Shown: positions 43,801 through 51,920 of the stretch, in pieces
Position numbering within the stretch: the stretch's first letter is position 1
Layout of the letters: every line of letters begins with the position of its first letter
Assembly (NCBI RefSeq): GCF_000015865.1
Contig: NC_009012.1
Location: forward strand, 744,001-808,000
Direction: 5' to 3'
Source: Acetivibrio thermocellus ATCC 27405
GTDB lineage: Bacteria > Bacillota > Clostridia > Acetivibrionales > Acetivibrionaceae
Length of the DNA stretch: 64,000 bases
Notes under the pieces: generated by a model
Seen by the model: only the letters and a program-made list of their open reading frames with translations
Databases searched by the model: none
Told to the model about the DNA's origin: nothing
Program-made: the position numbers and the translations under genes

Positions 43801-45506
43801 AGATAAATGGTTGATATACCCAAGGCTTGATTGTTATGAGCCAAATAATTCATAATCGGCTCATCTTCAATCAAACGAATATCGGCCAGAATAAATACAT
43901 AATGAGGCAAATTTACCGGAGTTGGCGGTATATTATCTTTATCTTTGCCGGTGCGTTGCTCCCGTTCTTTTATTACGTCGTATAAATGGCTGAACAGCTG
44001 ATGTGTCATGTCCTTGTCATTTGCCAGAAAACGAATTTGCCGATTTTCATTCCATACATGGGGCAGCCAGCGAATCCATTCCCATTCGTCGGCTTCCTCT
44101 TTTGGATAAACCAGCACGATTTTTACCTCTTCATAGGAGTGAAAAGTTGCCAGTTGTATAATCAAAGCTCTGACGTTTTTCAGAACTTCGCTTCTTGATC
44201 CTATTATTCCGGCCGTGCCTGAATGAAACAAAGGGACGCAAACAGGTATGTCCGATACCTGGCTAAATTCATCGTAAATTTTTTGAGGTTCTGACATCAA
44301 AGGATCGCTGTCGATGCTCAGCAGCTGACTTTGAACATTAATCTTAATTGCCAGGGGCGTGGTTCCTATACCTATGCGCGCCGACAGAAAGTCTTTAAAC
44401 TGGGGAGTTCTTTCCCAAAGTCTTCTGTCTATGGTTTCAACACGTCTGATACATTCCGCCGGGTCAGGATTCATGATAAGCATACCTTTTTTTTGCTGTT
44501 CCCGGGCTATTTCAAGTTCTTTGCGTATTGAATGGATGATTTCTCCGTATTTTTTGTTTCGCAGCTCAATATCATCTTTGAACTTTTTATTTTGAGATAT
44601 ATATTGAGATATTGATACAATTACCGATACAAAGGTCATTGAAACCGAAAGCAGCATATAGAGCGATTTGCCCACAATTGCTGTAATTATTGTTATTAAG
44701 GACATTACTATCGGGGGCAGCAAAATACTTATCCATGATGCGGTAGGTTTGGATGCCAGCGCCGGCGGATTGGGGATTGTTTTTTCACCCTCGGGCATTT
44801 CAGGTATAAGTCTTGGAGAACGCTGTATATAGGGGTAAGGCGGTTTGGTTTGTTTTAAGGCTGCTTTAAGCCCGTTGACATATACTCTGTCCCCTATGTG
44901 GTATACTGAAATAAATGAACCTTCAAAAACAATTTTATATCCGCAAATATATATTACGTCACCTTGGCTTAAGACGCTGTCATAAACCTTTTTACCGTTT
45001 AGAAAGGTGCCGTTTAAACTCTCAAGATCCGCGATATGATATTTTCCGTCAATGGATTTATATATCTTGGCATGCTCACCTGAAACCAATTTGTCAGAAT
45101 AAACTATGTTGCAGGATTCACTTTTTCCGATGGTGATTTCGGAAACACCCCGTATTTCAAAGTTTTCCACAACATTATCATAAGGATCTTCTGGTTTTAC
45201 AATTATGGCGGCTCTGCTCATGGTTTCCGGTGAATTTCCAATAATATAAGTATCATAGGGAACGAGCATTTTCCTGCTTATTGTGCTTCCATCGTAGAAA
45301 ATGCCCGATTTACTGTGATTGTAGATATACCACTGGTTATCTTCTTTTTTAAGGGAGCAGTGATTTTCATCAATACAAGATGAGTCAATCACTATGTCAT
45401 TTGTACCGGAACGCCCGATGGATATTATGTTTTTATTAAAAGCATCAATTTCAACAATCTTAAAAAAATTATCAAAATATATATGCAGAAGATATTTATT
45501 ACTCAT
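40827..45506 (-). CDS. FHA-FtsK/SpoIIIE ATPase of a type VII-like secretion system (EssC-like)
   Basis: A 1559-residue membrane ATPase with EssC/YukBA architecture. Two N-terminal FHA domains: the first (about 25-85) has IGRSGTNDIVID; the second (about 120-195) is canonical with IGKSES, SGEHAKI and DLESLNGTFLNG. Two membrane helices follow near residues 255-305 (ISILLPPIVMSLITIITAIVG). Three FtsK-type ATPase domains have Walker A sequences GTTGSGKSE (about 700), GSPGYGKTT (about 1047) and GDIQSGKTT (about 1330). It would push WXG100 proteins across the membrane. The canonical FHA domain binds phosphothreonine, and a kinase and phosphatase are encoded just downstream. EssB/YukC and EsaA homologues are not in the window. 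Confidence 0.92.
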   Translation of the reverse strand: MSNKYLLHIYFDNFFKIVEIDAFNKNIISIGRSGTNDIVIDSSCIDENHCSLKKEDNQWYIYNHSKSGIFYDGSTISRKMLVPYDTYIIGNSPETMSRAAIIVKPEDPYDNVVENFEIRGVSEITIGKSESCNIVYSDKLVSGEHAKIYKSIDGKYHIADLESLNGTFLNGKKVYDSVLSQGDVIYICGYKIVFEGSFISVYHIGDRVYVNGLKAALKQTKPPYPYIQRSPRLIPEMPEGEKTIPNPPALASKPTASWISILLPPIVMSLITIITAIVGKSLYMLLSVSMTFVSVIVSISQYISQNKKFKDDIELRNKKYGEIIHSIRKELEIAREQQKKGMLIMNPDPAECIRRVETIDRRLWERTPQFKDFLSARIGIGTTPLAIKINVQSQLLSIDSDPLMSEPQKIYDEFSQVSDIPVCVPLFHSGTAGIIGSRSEVLKNVRALIIQLATFHSYEEVKIVLVYPKEEADEWEWIRWLPHVWNENRQIRFLANDKDMTHQLFSHLYDVIKEREQRTGKDKDNIPPTPVNLPHYVFILADIRLIEDEPIMNYLAHNNQALGISTIYLFDRIEYLPKDCQAIIELAPKSGHMVQRNQGSSPMPFLPDIVSIKDAEHFARRMAPIRIKELLTSVSLPSSITLLQMYSVRTVEELNVLERWKNNKSFRTLAAPLGIRTGNEILTLDLHERGQGPHGLVAGTTGSGKSELLQSFIISLAINFHPHDVVFVLIDYKGGGMANAFLDLPHLVGTITNLGGNQTTRALVSIKSELKRRQTIFAQYGVNHIDSYQKLYHSQKAKEPLPHLVIIADEFAELKSEQPDFMRELVSTARVGRSLGVHLILATQKPAGVVDDQIWSNARFRICLKVQGPQDSQDVIKRPDAANIKQPGRAYIQVGNDEIFELFQSAWSGAGYTPDASEEITTHNEISEVAINGKRHQLYTRSASQIRKAEFTQLQAAVSHIANVAQKENIVRLKGPWLPPLPEKLYLESLLADVKGCWDGEKWTKADSWLNPVVGLLDDPENQRQVPLTVDLGKEGHLIVYGSPGYGKTTFLQTLIMSLALNYSPSDVNIYILDFGVRTLGIFSGLPHVGGTVMVDEEEKLSKLFKFLIKEMDTRKDLFSDKGVSSLTAYRDSCGETLPAIVIVIDNYSAFSEMYSEYEDYLIQISREGGNLGLHIVITNSSTSSISYKLSSNFKLAVALQMADKGDYALIVGRTNGLEPSPVNGRGLVKGNPPLEFQTALPAEGESEIERTIKIKSTIGAISQSWTGPKAKPIPVMPEIVYYKDLITRDDVKKTIARKPLCIPLGIEENEMEPCFIDLLETPHFLVSGDIQSGKTTFLQALAVTLALKFSPEKLDIHIFDSSSLGLYALSQLPHTKNYTNDGHNISEFAEALQQEIDNRKAELNEERIRSGGLINEKEFVLNRRLSLILIDDLNDFSQYADSIVTDLFERLVKKERNLGISIIMASYTEDIGSSWDNFAKAMKDMQTGLLLGSISDQQVFSVRLPYGTTEKAIKPGDGYLINRGRFCRVKTALLENNILKAWITQINKSYRKNNQSVE

Positions 45507-45711
45507 GCTGATTACCTCACAATAAAAATACTTTTAATATAATTAACAGATTTATGAAGAAATTTACAAATTGATTCTTGTAAAAGAATAATAACAAAAT
45601 TTGAAATAATTCATTATTAGCTTGAAGTAATTCGTTATTTATATAAAAAATTAATCATATAATTATAGAAATTAATAGAAATTAAAGGTATCACAGATTT
45701 TTTAAATCAAT

Positions 45712-46914
45712 TCAATCAGTTCTATTTTTTATATCTATAAATATGTCACTGATATCTTCTTCATTTGCTTCTTCCCCGGATTTGCCGCCGGAGGACTCAA
45801 TTGAGTCTTTTTCGGAATTCTGAGAGGAATCAATAAACTCTCTTAGTTCAAGCAGCTCATCAATAGCACTGTCGGATTCTTCCGCCTCTTTTGAAGTACT
45901 TTCGGTATTGTTTTCCGTATCCTGTGCTTTTTCGTCTTTTAATTCCGAAATTCTAATTTCATCAAACAAATTCATAATATTGCCGTCGGCCGGCATTTCA
46001 GTTTCATCCGGGGCAGGAGTTTTTTGATTGCCAGATGTATCTTTCTCTGGCATATCTATTTCTTTAATATCATCAAAGAGTCCCAACAAGTCTTCCTCCG
46101 AAATTTCTTCTTTTTCGGCGTTGGTTTGCAAATTGGATTCCACTTCAAATTCAGGTGCTTCAAACTCGTTCTGCATATCCTCTTCGATTAAGAAATCAGG
46201 TACTTCCAGGTCCGCGGACAGCATGGCAGCATCGTCCAAAGCCGTTTTATCCAAGACTTCCGGTTGTTTTAATTCTACTGTGAAACTGTCTTCTAAAGCG
46301 AGGCTGCCGTTTATAAATATTTGCAGTTTCCATTCGCCCGCAATTGTATCATCATTTATATTGATCTGAAATAAAGCTTCATTTTTCCTGTTTTCATTTT
46401 TTTCGCCGTCGTTTAGGACACTTTCCTGAATCTCATGGATTTCGTTATTGGGAGCATACCATATTGCGTTTACCGTATGCAAGCCCGTTATGTCGGAAAA
46501 ACCGATTTTCAGCATAATACTTGAGTGTTTGTCCTTATAGCATTTTCTTTCACCGTTTTCACAGTATGAAAGTTCTTTGTCAACGCTCAAAAAGCTGTAA
46601 CTTTCAATATTGAGCGAAGCGGGTTTCGTATTGATAATCCTCTTGTTGCTTTCATCAATTATGATAAAAGACGCAGTGCCGCCCTTGTCATCATAGGTGT
46701 AAATCAGGGCGTTTGGGTCATTAAAAAGTATGCTGTCATTTATTAAAAATTTGTATCTATATTTGCCGGGAGACAGTTCGATTTCCGTCATCCATGTACC
46801 GTCATCATGCCTTTTCAAAATATTTTTGCCGCCGTCCCAGTTATTGAAATCTCCTATAACAGATATACTTTTAATATCAAGATTGTCGCAACAATAATAA
46901 AACGGATATTTCAT
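45712..46914 (-). CDS. CBM48/AMPK-beta-like domain protein with acidic repeat-motif tail
   Basis: A 400-residue soluble protein. Residues 1-88 are a CBM48 (E-set, AMPK-beta-like) domain: VIGDFNNWDGG, GTWMTEIELSPGKYRYKFLING-like text. Residues about 100-216 look like a second beta-sandwich (MLKIGFSDITGLHTVNAIWY). Residues 217-400 are acidic and low-complexity, with three copies of a short motif: DLLGLFDDIK (275-284), NIMNLFDEIR (312-321) and DISDIFIDIK (387-396). No signal peptide or membrane helix is present. CBM48 normally binds alpha-glucans, so it may sense glycogen or have been reused as a protein-binding module. It is the first gene of the type VII-like set, 205 bases before the essC-like gene. 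Confidence 0.7.
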   Translation of the reverse strand: MKYPFYYCCDNLDIKSISVIGDFNNWDGGKNILKRHDDGTWMTEIELSPGKYRYKFLINDSILFNDPNALIYTYDDKGGTASFIIIDESNKRIINTKPASLNIESYSFLSVDKELSYCENGERKCYKDKHSSIMLKIGFSDITGLHTVNAIWYAPNNEIHEIQESVLNDGEKNENRKNEALFQININDDTIAGEWKLQIFINGSLALEDSFTVELKQPEVLDKTALDDAAMLSADLEVPDFLIEEDMQNEFEAPEFEVESNLQTNAEKEEISEEDLLGLFDDIKEIDMPEKDTSGNQKTPAPDETEMPADGNIMNLFDEIRISELKDEKAQDTENNTESTSKEAEESDSAIDELLELREFIDSSQNSEKDSIESSGGKSGEEANEEDISDIFIDIKNRTD

Positions 46915-47132
46915 AAAAATTCCTAACCCCTTTATAAGTGGAATATATAGATACTATAGTAACAATAAAATCTTACCATAAAATTTACCATTATACCAGA
47001 TATTTTATAGCAATGTACTTTTATATTCATAACTTTTTATACCTTGAAAGCCATATCATGTCAAGAGCATTGTAAAATTATTGGCCGTTATATAAAATTA
47101 TAAATAGAGGGGTATATGATGGGGGGAGAAAT

Positions 47133-48881
47133 ATGCCAAAAAAAGTATTATGCGTTGTAATGATTTTTGTGCTGTTTATGAGTTTTACTATAAGTACAGC
47201 GGCTTACAACGCGGAAATAAACGGTGAAGTTATTGTGTGGAACCCGGGAATAAAAGGAGGAATCCCTACAAAGCCTGTTGTGGCCAATGTTAAGGATTTT
47301 GGAGCAAAGGGTGATGGTCTGACCGATGATTCAAATGCTTTTAAAAAAGCCGTTGAATCTGTGAAAGACGGAGGAGCCGTTCTGATTCCCTCGGGAGAAT
47401 ATCTTATAAAATCCAAAATTACATTGGACAAGCCTGTTGTTTTAAGAGGGGAAGGACCCGGAAAAACCATCCTTTTGATAGATCACTCATCCGACGCCTT
47501 TGAGGTCATAACTTACAAAAGGGGAAACTGGGTAAGTCTTGTCGGAGGATATACCCGCGGCTCGACGGAACTGGTGGTATCCGATCCGACAGGCTTTGAA
47601 GCCGGCAAATATGTGGAAATACAGCAGGATAACGACCCTGACGTAATGTATACTTTGCCGGAATGGAACCAAGGGTGGGCGGCAGGCAGCGTAGGACAGA
47701 TAACAAAGGTGGTTTCGATCTGGGGCAATAAAATAACCATTGAAGAGCCTCTCAGAATCACATACAGATCGGAATTAAATCCTGTAATCAGAACTCAAGG
47801 ATTTGCGGAATATATCGGGTTTGAAGATTTTACGGTGAAGCGTATTGATACCAGCGACACAAATATGTTTTTCTTTAAGAATGCGGCCAACTGCTGGATA
47901 AAAAATATCCACAGCATTAAGCCTGCAAAAGCCCATGTCAGTGTCACCACAGGATACAGGATTGAAGTTAGGGACAGCTTTTTCGACGATGCGACAAATT
48001 GGGGCGGAGGCGGGCACGGATATGGTGTGGAACTTGGATTTCATGTATCGGACTGCCTGATTGAGAACAACATTTTCAAGCATTTGAGACATTCGATGAT
48101 GGTGCACCTTGGCGCCAATGGAAATGTTTTTGGCTACAATTATTCAACACAGCCCTATCAGAGTGAAGGAGGCAACTGGACACCGGCCGATATTTCAGTG
48201 CATGGACACTATGCCTATTCCAATTTGTTTGAAGGAAATATAGTGCAGGAAATAACTGTTTCCGATTATTGGGGACCTTCCGGTCCGTACAACACATTCC
48301 TTAGAAACAGAATAGAGTCAGAAAGTGTATGCCTTGAGGATTCATCAAACTATCAGAACTTTATCGGCAATGAAATTGTAAACGGCAATATCCTTTGGGA
48401 TACCGACAATAGATATCCGCATAAAATAGATCCTTCCACGCTGTTTTTACATGGCAATCTCATAAATGGTTCAATTCAGTGGAATCAACAAACTCAGGAC
48501 CGTACAATACCAAATTCTTATTATCTTGACTCAAAACCGGCTTTCTTTGGAGGTATTAACTGGCCGTCAACGGGAAGTGACCGAACAGATGGCACCATCC
48601 CTGCAAAAGAAAGATATTATGGAAATACAATTCCGCCTGCTTCACCGACACCCGACAAGCCCGTTAAATATGGTGACTTAAACGGCGATAACAATGTCAA
48701 CTCAACGGATTTGACACTGCTGAAGAGATACCTGACAAGGGTCATTAATGATTTCCCTCATCCGGACGGCAGTGTAAATGCTGACGTAAACGGAGACGGA
48801 AAAATAAACTCCACTGATTATTCAGCAATGATAAGGTATATTTTGAGAATAATTGATAAGTTTCCTGCCGAAAAGAGTTAA
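47133..48881 (+). CDS. Cellulosomal right-handed beta-helix protein (pectate-lyase-like) with dockerin
   Basis: A 582-residue secreted protein: signal peptide about 1-24 (ISTAAYNA); a beta-helix domain about 45-500 that opens with VKDFGAKGDGLTDDSNAFKKAV, the signature of the pectate-lyase-3/GH28-related superfamily; a linker (PPASPTPDKP) and a type I dockerin about 508-582 with loops DLNGDNNVNSTD and DVNGDGKINSTD. It is therefore a cellulosome component that probably acts on a plant wall polysaccharide other than cellulose, such as pectin or a beta-glucan. I cannot place it in a numbered CAZy family, nor show the catalytic residues. The ATG follows GGGGGGAG, and the gene is divergent from the CBM48 gene. 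Confidence 0.82.
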   Translation: MPKKVLCVVMIFVLFMSFTISTAAYNAEINGEVIVWNPGIKGGIPTKPVVANVKDFGAKGDGLTDDSNAFKKAVESVKDGGAVLIPSGEYLIKSKITLDKPVVLRGEGPGKTILLIDHSSDAFEVITYKRGNWVSLVGGYTRGSTELVVSDPTGFEAGKYVEIQQDNDPDVMYTLPEWNQGWAAGSVGQITKVVSIWGNKITIEEPLRITYRSELNPVIRTQGFAEYIGFEDFTVKRIDTSDTNMFFFKNAANCWIKNIHSIKPAKAHVSVTTGYRIEVRDSFFDDATNWGGGGHGYGVELGFHVSDCLIENNIFKHLRHSMMVHLGANGNVFGYNYSTQPYQSEGGNWTPADISVHGHYAYSNLFEGNIVQEITVSDYWGPSGPYNTFLRNRIESESVCLEDSSNYQNFIGNEIVNGNILWDTDNRYPHKIDPSTLFLHGNLINGSIQWNQQTQDRTIPNSYYLDSKPAFFGGINWPSTGSDRTDGTIPAKERYYGNTIPPASPTPDKPVKYGDLNGDNNVNSTDLTLLKRYLTRVINDFPHPDGSVNADVNGDGKINSTDYSAMIRYILRIIDKFPAEKS

Positions 48882-48937
48882 GAACAAAAAGGCATAAAAA
48901 ATATTCATCTTTCGAACTAATATTTCGAACGAGATAC

Positions 48938-48959
48938 TCCAAGTGCTTTTACACTTGGA
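48938..48959. other. Small perfect hairpin after the beta-helix gene
   Basis: TCCAAGTG-CTTTTA-CACTTGGA. It has no T run and lies 57 bases after the stop. It could be a pausing or processing element with the larger hairpin at 49006. Confidence 0.45.
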
Positions 48960-49005
48960 TGTGGAACGTTTATATATTCTACTCATTTTTTTACCTTTTC
49001 CACGG

Positions 49006-49047
49006 TAAGGAATATGTCTGAATTTATAAATTCGGATATATTCCTTA
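49006..49047. terminator. Long 20-base-pair hairpin, probable terminator or mRNA end
   Basis: TAAGGAATATGTCTGAATTT pairs with its near complement at 49028-49047, leaving a 2-base loop and two G-U pairs. The tail is T-rich rather than a pure T run, so stabilisation of the mRNA end is as likely as termination. Confidence 0.5.
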
Positions 49048-49146
49048 TTTTGAATAATTATATGTGCCAATGTCCATATTATTATTAACTGTTATTGAGT
49101 TTATCCAATATTGACCTTGGTATCATTAAAATGTGGAGGTAATAAA

Positions 49147-49332
49147 ATGGGTGAAAGAGAAATTTTTGAACAAATCAACGATGTGCTGAGAGAAAACGGA
49201 TACAACACAAGAATTAACGGACTTATGGACCTTACGCATTTTTTAAATGAAAAAAGGGATACGGACAGTTTGGTGTATGACAAAGTCAGGGAATTGTATG
49301 CTCAATTTATGATGGGTATCGGTATGTGGTGA
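49147..49332 (+). CDS. Small hypothetical protein, 61 aa
   Basis: A 61-residue frame from the ATG at 49147, 7 bases after GGAGG; the frame extends upstream without a start signal. It is charged and helical (REIFEQINDVLRENGY, LTHFLNEKRDTDSLVYDKVRELYAQ) and ends with a Met/Gly-rich MMGIGMW. I do not recognise a family. A strong terminator follows, so it is a discrete transcription unit. The tail of the small-protein cluster (CotF-like genes) converges on it. Confidence 0.7.
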   Translation: MGEREIFEQINDVLRENGYNTRINGLMDLTHFLNEKRDTDSLVYDKVRELYAQFMMGIGMW

Positions 49333-49363
49333 TTTTTCAATATCAATGGCAAATATTTATGCA

Positions 49364-49395
49364 AAAACGGCTTCAAGATTAAATGAAGCCGTTTT
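49364..49395. terminator. Terminator after the 61-aa gene
   Basis: AAAACGGCTTCA pairs perfectly with TGAAGCCGTTTT around an 8-base loop. The symmetric A and T ends let it serve the convergent CotF-like gene as well. Confidence 0.8.
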
Positions 49396-49439
49396 CGTGT
49401 TGGAGTTTGATATATCAATTGCTGCTTTATTGCCACTTA

Positions 49440-49682
49440 TTATAAAAACAGGGATTTTACCTGGGCAATATCACTTTGGTCTGCCATTTGAGCTGCATGA
49501 TAATATCCCTTTTGTTCTGCTAATTTGTAGAGGTCATACTGAAAAGTTTCGCAGCTGTTTCTTATTTGCTGCAAAGTTTGTCTCAGCTGTGGATTGGAAG
49601 ACTGTGCAATAGCGTTTGCATAACCTGTAAGACTGCTGTTTATTTGTGACAACACGTCATTTACCATTTCTTTATCCTGCAT
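49440..49682 (-). CDS. Spore coat protein CotF-like, small
   Basis: An 80-residue helical protein. Text such as MVNDVLSQINSSLTGYANAIAQSSNPQLRQTLQQIRN and YDLYKLAEQKGYYHAAQM matches the CotF-type spore coat domain found in many clostridia as short paired genes. The start follows AAAGGAGG. It lies 16 bases downstream of a related 61-residue gene, so the pair is an operon, expected to be expressed in the mother cell late in sporulation. Confidence 0.8.
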   Translation of the reverse strand: MQDKEMVNDVLSQINSSLTGYANAIAQSSNPQLRQTLQQIRNSCETFQYDLYKLAEQKGYYHAAQMADQSDIAQVKSLFL

Positions 49683-49698
49683 TATTGTTTTACCTCCT

Positions 49699-49884
49699 TT
49701 AGTTTAAGAATGACATTAATTGCTGCTTTGTGTTTCTTGCATCCTGTGCGGATTTTTGGAACATTTGTTTTACCTGTGGGTCTGTAGCCTGCTGTGCGTA
49801 TGCTTCCAGTTTTTTCGCTGAAGTTTCATGAGAATAGATAAGGTGTCTTAAGTTTTCAAGTTCTAACTGGTTGATTTGTGGCAT
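49699..49884 (-). CDS. Small CotF-like/coat-associated protein
   Basis: A 61-residue helical protein (LENLRHLIYSHETSAKKLEAYAQQATDPQVKQMFQKS). The longest frame starts at 49902, but the GAGGAG ribosome binding site lies inside that extension and serves the ATG at 49884. The helix pattern with DPQVKQMF resembles the N-terminal half of CotF-like coat proteins. It is the first gene of the small coat-type pair. Confidence 0.75.
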   Translation of the reverse strand: MPQINQLELENLRHLIYSHETSAKKLEAYAQQATDPQVKQMFQKSAQDARNTKQQLMSFLN

Positions 49885-50075
49885 ATAAAACACTCCTCTC
49901 ATTTATATTTCACTATTAGTTTCTTTTAAATCACATAAAATATTCAAAAAAATATACAATTAAACTAATTTTATTTGTCCTGCTTGTTAACTGCCATAGT
50001 ATTTATTACATACTATAAGAAGTTTTATTAAGGGCACATTAAATATTGAAATTTGTTTTAAAAGAAGCAAAAGTC

Positions 50076-50103
50076 GAAGGAGATGAATCAGAAGGAGATG
50101 AAT
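50076..50103 (+). promoter_or_regulatory. Duplicated Shine-Dalgarno block before the YkvI-like gene
   Basis: GAAGGAGATGAAT occurs at 50076-50088 and 50091-50103, 5 bases before the ATG at 50108. The first copy creates an ATG at 50083 that opens a seven-codon frame ending in TAA over the second Shine-Dalgarno. Confidence 0.5.
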
Positions 50104-50107
50104 TAAG

Positions 50108-51181
50108 ATGGAAAATAGCAGAGTATCCACCTTTAAGGTTGCTGCGACATATATAGGAACTGTGGTGGGGGCGGGATTTGCATCGGGACAGGAAATGCTT
50201 CAGTTTTTTGCGGTTTTTGGTTTGAAGGGTTTTTGGGGATTAATTGTTGTTACGGCTTTGTTTATTGTATTTGGCTATATTGTTATGGAAGTCGGAAGAA
50301 ATCTTCAGTCAGAATCCCACCTTCAGATAATCAAACATTCCGGCGGAAAGTTTTTAGGCCCGTTAATGGACTGGTTAATAACTTTTTTCCTGTTTGGTGC
50401 CCTTACTGCGATGATTGCGGGTTCCGGTGCTTTGGTAAAACAGCAGTTTGGAATAAATCCTTTTTGGGGAAATTTGTTTATGGCCGCTTTTACGGCATTG
50501 ACCGTGCTTACGGGAATCAATGGGGTAATAAACTCTATCAGTGTTGTGGTTCCTTTTTTGGTTACTTCAGCGGTGGGTATCAGCCTGGCTTCAATTTTGT
50601 TAATGCCGCTGCGGACAAATCCTTATGAACTTGTTGCGGCAGCCGAGTCTGTGTCACGAAACGGATTAATTGGCAACTGGCTGTGGGCGGCCGTTCTTTA
50701 CGTTTCATACAACTTAGTGCTGGCCATTTCCGTATTGGGGCCTTTGGGAGTGCAGGCAAAAAACAAAAACGCGATTAGAAACGGGGCAATACTTGGAGGA
50801 ATTGGGCTTGGGGTCTCGGCAACAGCAATTTATTTTGCCATGGAAAGAAATTTTGAAATTGTCCGCGACATGGAAATACCCATGATTTATCTTGCGGGCA
50901 GCCTGTCTTATATATTGCAGATTGTATATGCATTGGTGCTTATCGGTGAAATATATACTACGGCTGTTGGAAGCTTGTACGGATTTTCGGCCAGAATCAC
51001 CGACATAAATGAAGGTAAAGCAAAGTTTTATATAATCGGAGCGACCCTTTTGGCGCTGGCCGCAAGTCAACTGGGATTTTCAAATATGGTAAAATACCTT
51101 TATCCCGTTGTGGGTTATGGAGGAGTTGTACTTCTTGCATGCCTTGCCGTCACAAGATTTAAGCTTGCAAAGAGAGCTTAG
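50108..51181 (+). CDS. YkvI-family membrane protein
   Basis: A 357-residue integral membrane protein with about 10 helices. It opens with VAATYIGTVVGAGFASGQEMLQFF, the signature of the COG3949/YkvI family, a branch of the APC-like transporters related to spore germinant receptor B subunits. Family members are putative transporters with no assigned substrate. A glycine-rich first helix (GAGFASGQE) would be the unwound substrate site. It sits alone between spore genes and the metH pair. The start is supported by AAGGAG 10 bases upstream. Confidence 0.82.
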   Translation: MENSRVSTFKVAATYIGTVVGAGFASGQEMLQFFAVFGLKGFWGLIVVTALFIVFGYIVMEVGRNLQSESHLQIIKHSGGKFLGPLMDWLITFFLFGALTAMIAGSGALVKQQFGINPFWGNLFMAAFTALTVLTGINGVINSISVVVPFLVTSAVGISLASILLMPLRTNPYELVAAAESVSRNGLIGNWLWAAVLYVSYNLVLAISVLGPLGVQAKNKNAIRNGAILGGIGLGVSATAIYFAMERNFEIVRDMEIPMIYLAGSLSYILQIVYALVLIGEIYTTAVGSLYGFSARITDINEGKAKFYIIGATLLALAASQLGFSNMVKYLYPVVGYGGVVLLACLAVTRFKLAKRA

Positions 51182-51275
51182 AGGAAGAAAAACAAAGTCA
51201 ACTTATTTGTATTGTTGATTTTTTTTTCTTATAATATATAATTATTATACTATTGCAATTGTGCGGTGAATATTT

Positions 51276-51920
51276 ATGGAGAAATACACAAGACTTAAGT
51301 TTTTTGAGCATATTCCGGCTGTTCCGGATAACGGAATGATACTTACGAGGCTGGGCTACAGAAAAACTACAACAATACTTGATGATGATTATAAAAAAAC
51401 CCTTATGGAAAATATAAACAAGGGTCTGATGCTGTGCAACACAAAGGGGGTGTTTGGAACATTCAAGATAGAAAAAAGGGATGAAGAATCCGTTGAGCTT
51501 GACAATGGTGTGGTTTTAAAGAGCAAAAGCCTGTCAAAACTTCTTTCAAACAGTATGGATGTTGTTTTAATGGCATCTACGGTGGGAAAGGAAATTGTGG
51601 ACAGGATAGTTGATGAAATAAATAACAACAATGCCTCTTTCGGAGTTGTCCTGGATGCTGTGGCTTCCGAAACGGCAGATGCCGCCCTTGACTGGATGGT
51701 TGATTTTATTAACAAAATGATAAGAAGAGAAGGGAAGAAACTTACCAAAATGAGATACAGTCCCGGTTATGGAGACCTCCCTTTGTCAAATCAGAAATTG
51801 ATTTATGATGTTTTAAATTTAGAAAGGCTGGGAATCAGCATTACTGAAAGGTTTATGCTTGTGCCCGAAAAATCGGTCATTGCTATAGCAGGTGTGGAAG
51901 GGGTTGGTTGTAATGAATAA
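51276..51920 (+). CDS. Stand-alone methionine synthase reactivation-domain protein
   Basis: A 214-residue protein resembling the C-terminal AdoMet-binding activation domain of MetH, which reloads the oxidised cobalamin by reductive methylation. Visible are VLMASTVGKEIVDRIV, DAVASETADAALDWM and the RYSPGYGDLPLSNQKLIYDVL motif that binds AdoMet. The following metH lacks this domain, and its start overlaps this gene by 8 bases, so the pair is a split MetH. Such an arrangement is known in clostridia and Thermotoga. Confidence 0.88.
   Translation: MEKYTRLKFFEHIPAVPDNGMILTRLGYRKTTTILDDDYKKTLMENINKGLMLCNTKGVFGTFKIEKRDEESVELDNGVVLKSKSLSKLLSNSMDVVLMASTVGKEIVDRIVDEINNNNASFGVVLDAVASETADAALDWMVDFINKMIRREGKKLTKMRYSPGYGDLPLSNQKLIYDVLNLERLGISITERFMLVPEKSVIAIAGVEGVGCNE

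Noticed and set aside
36812-46914. A complete canonical type VIIb secretion locus
   Set aside because: EssB/YukC, EsaA/YueB and LXG toxin genes are not present in the window, so the set is described only as type VII-like.
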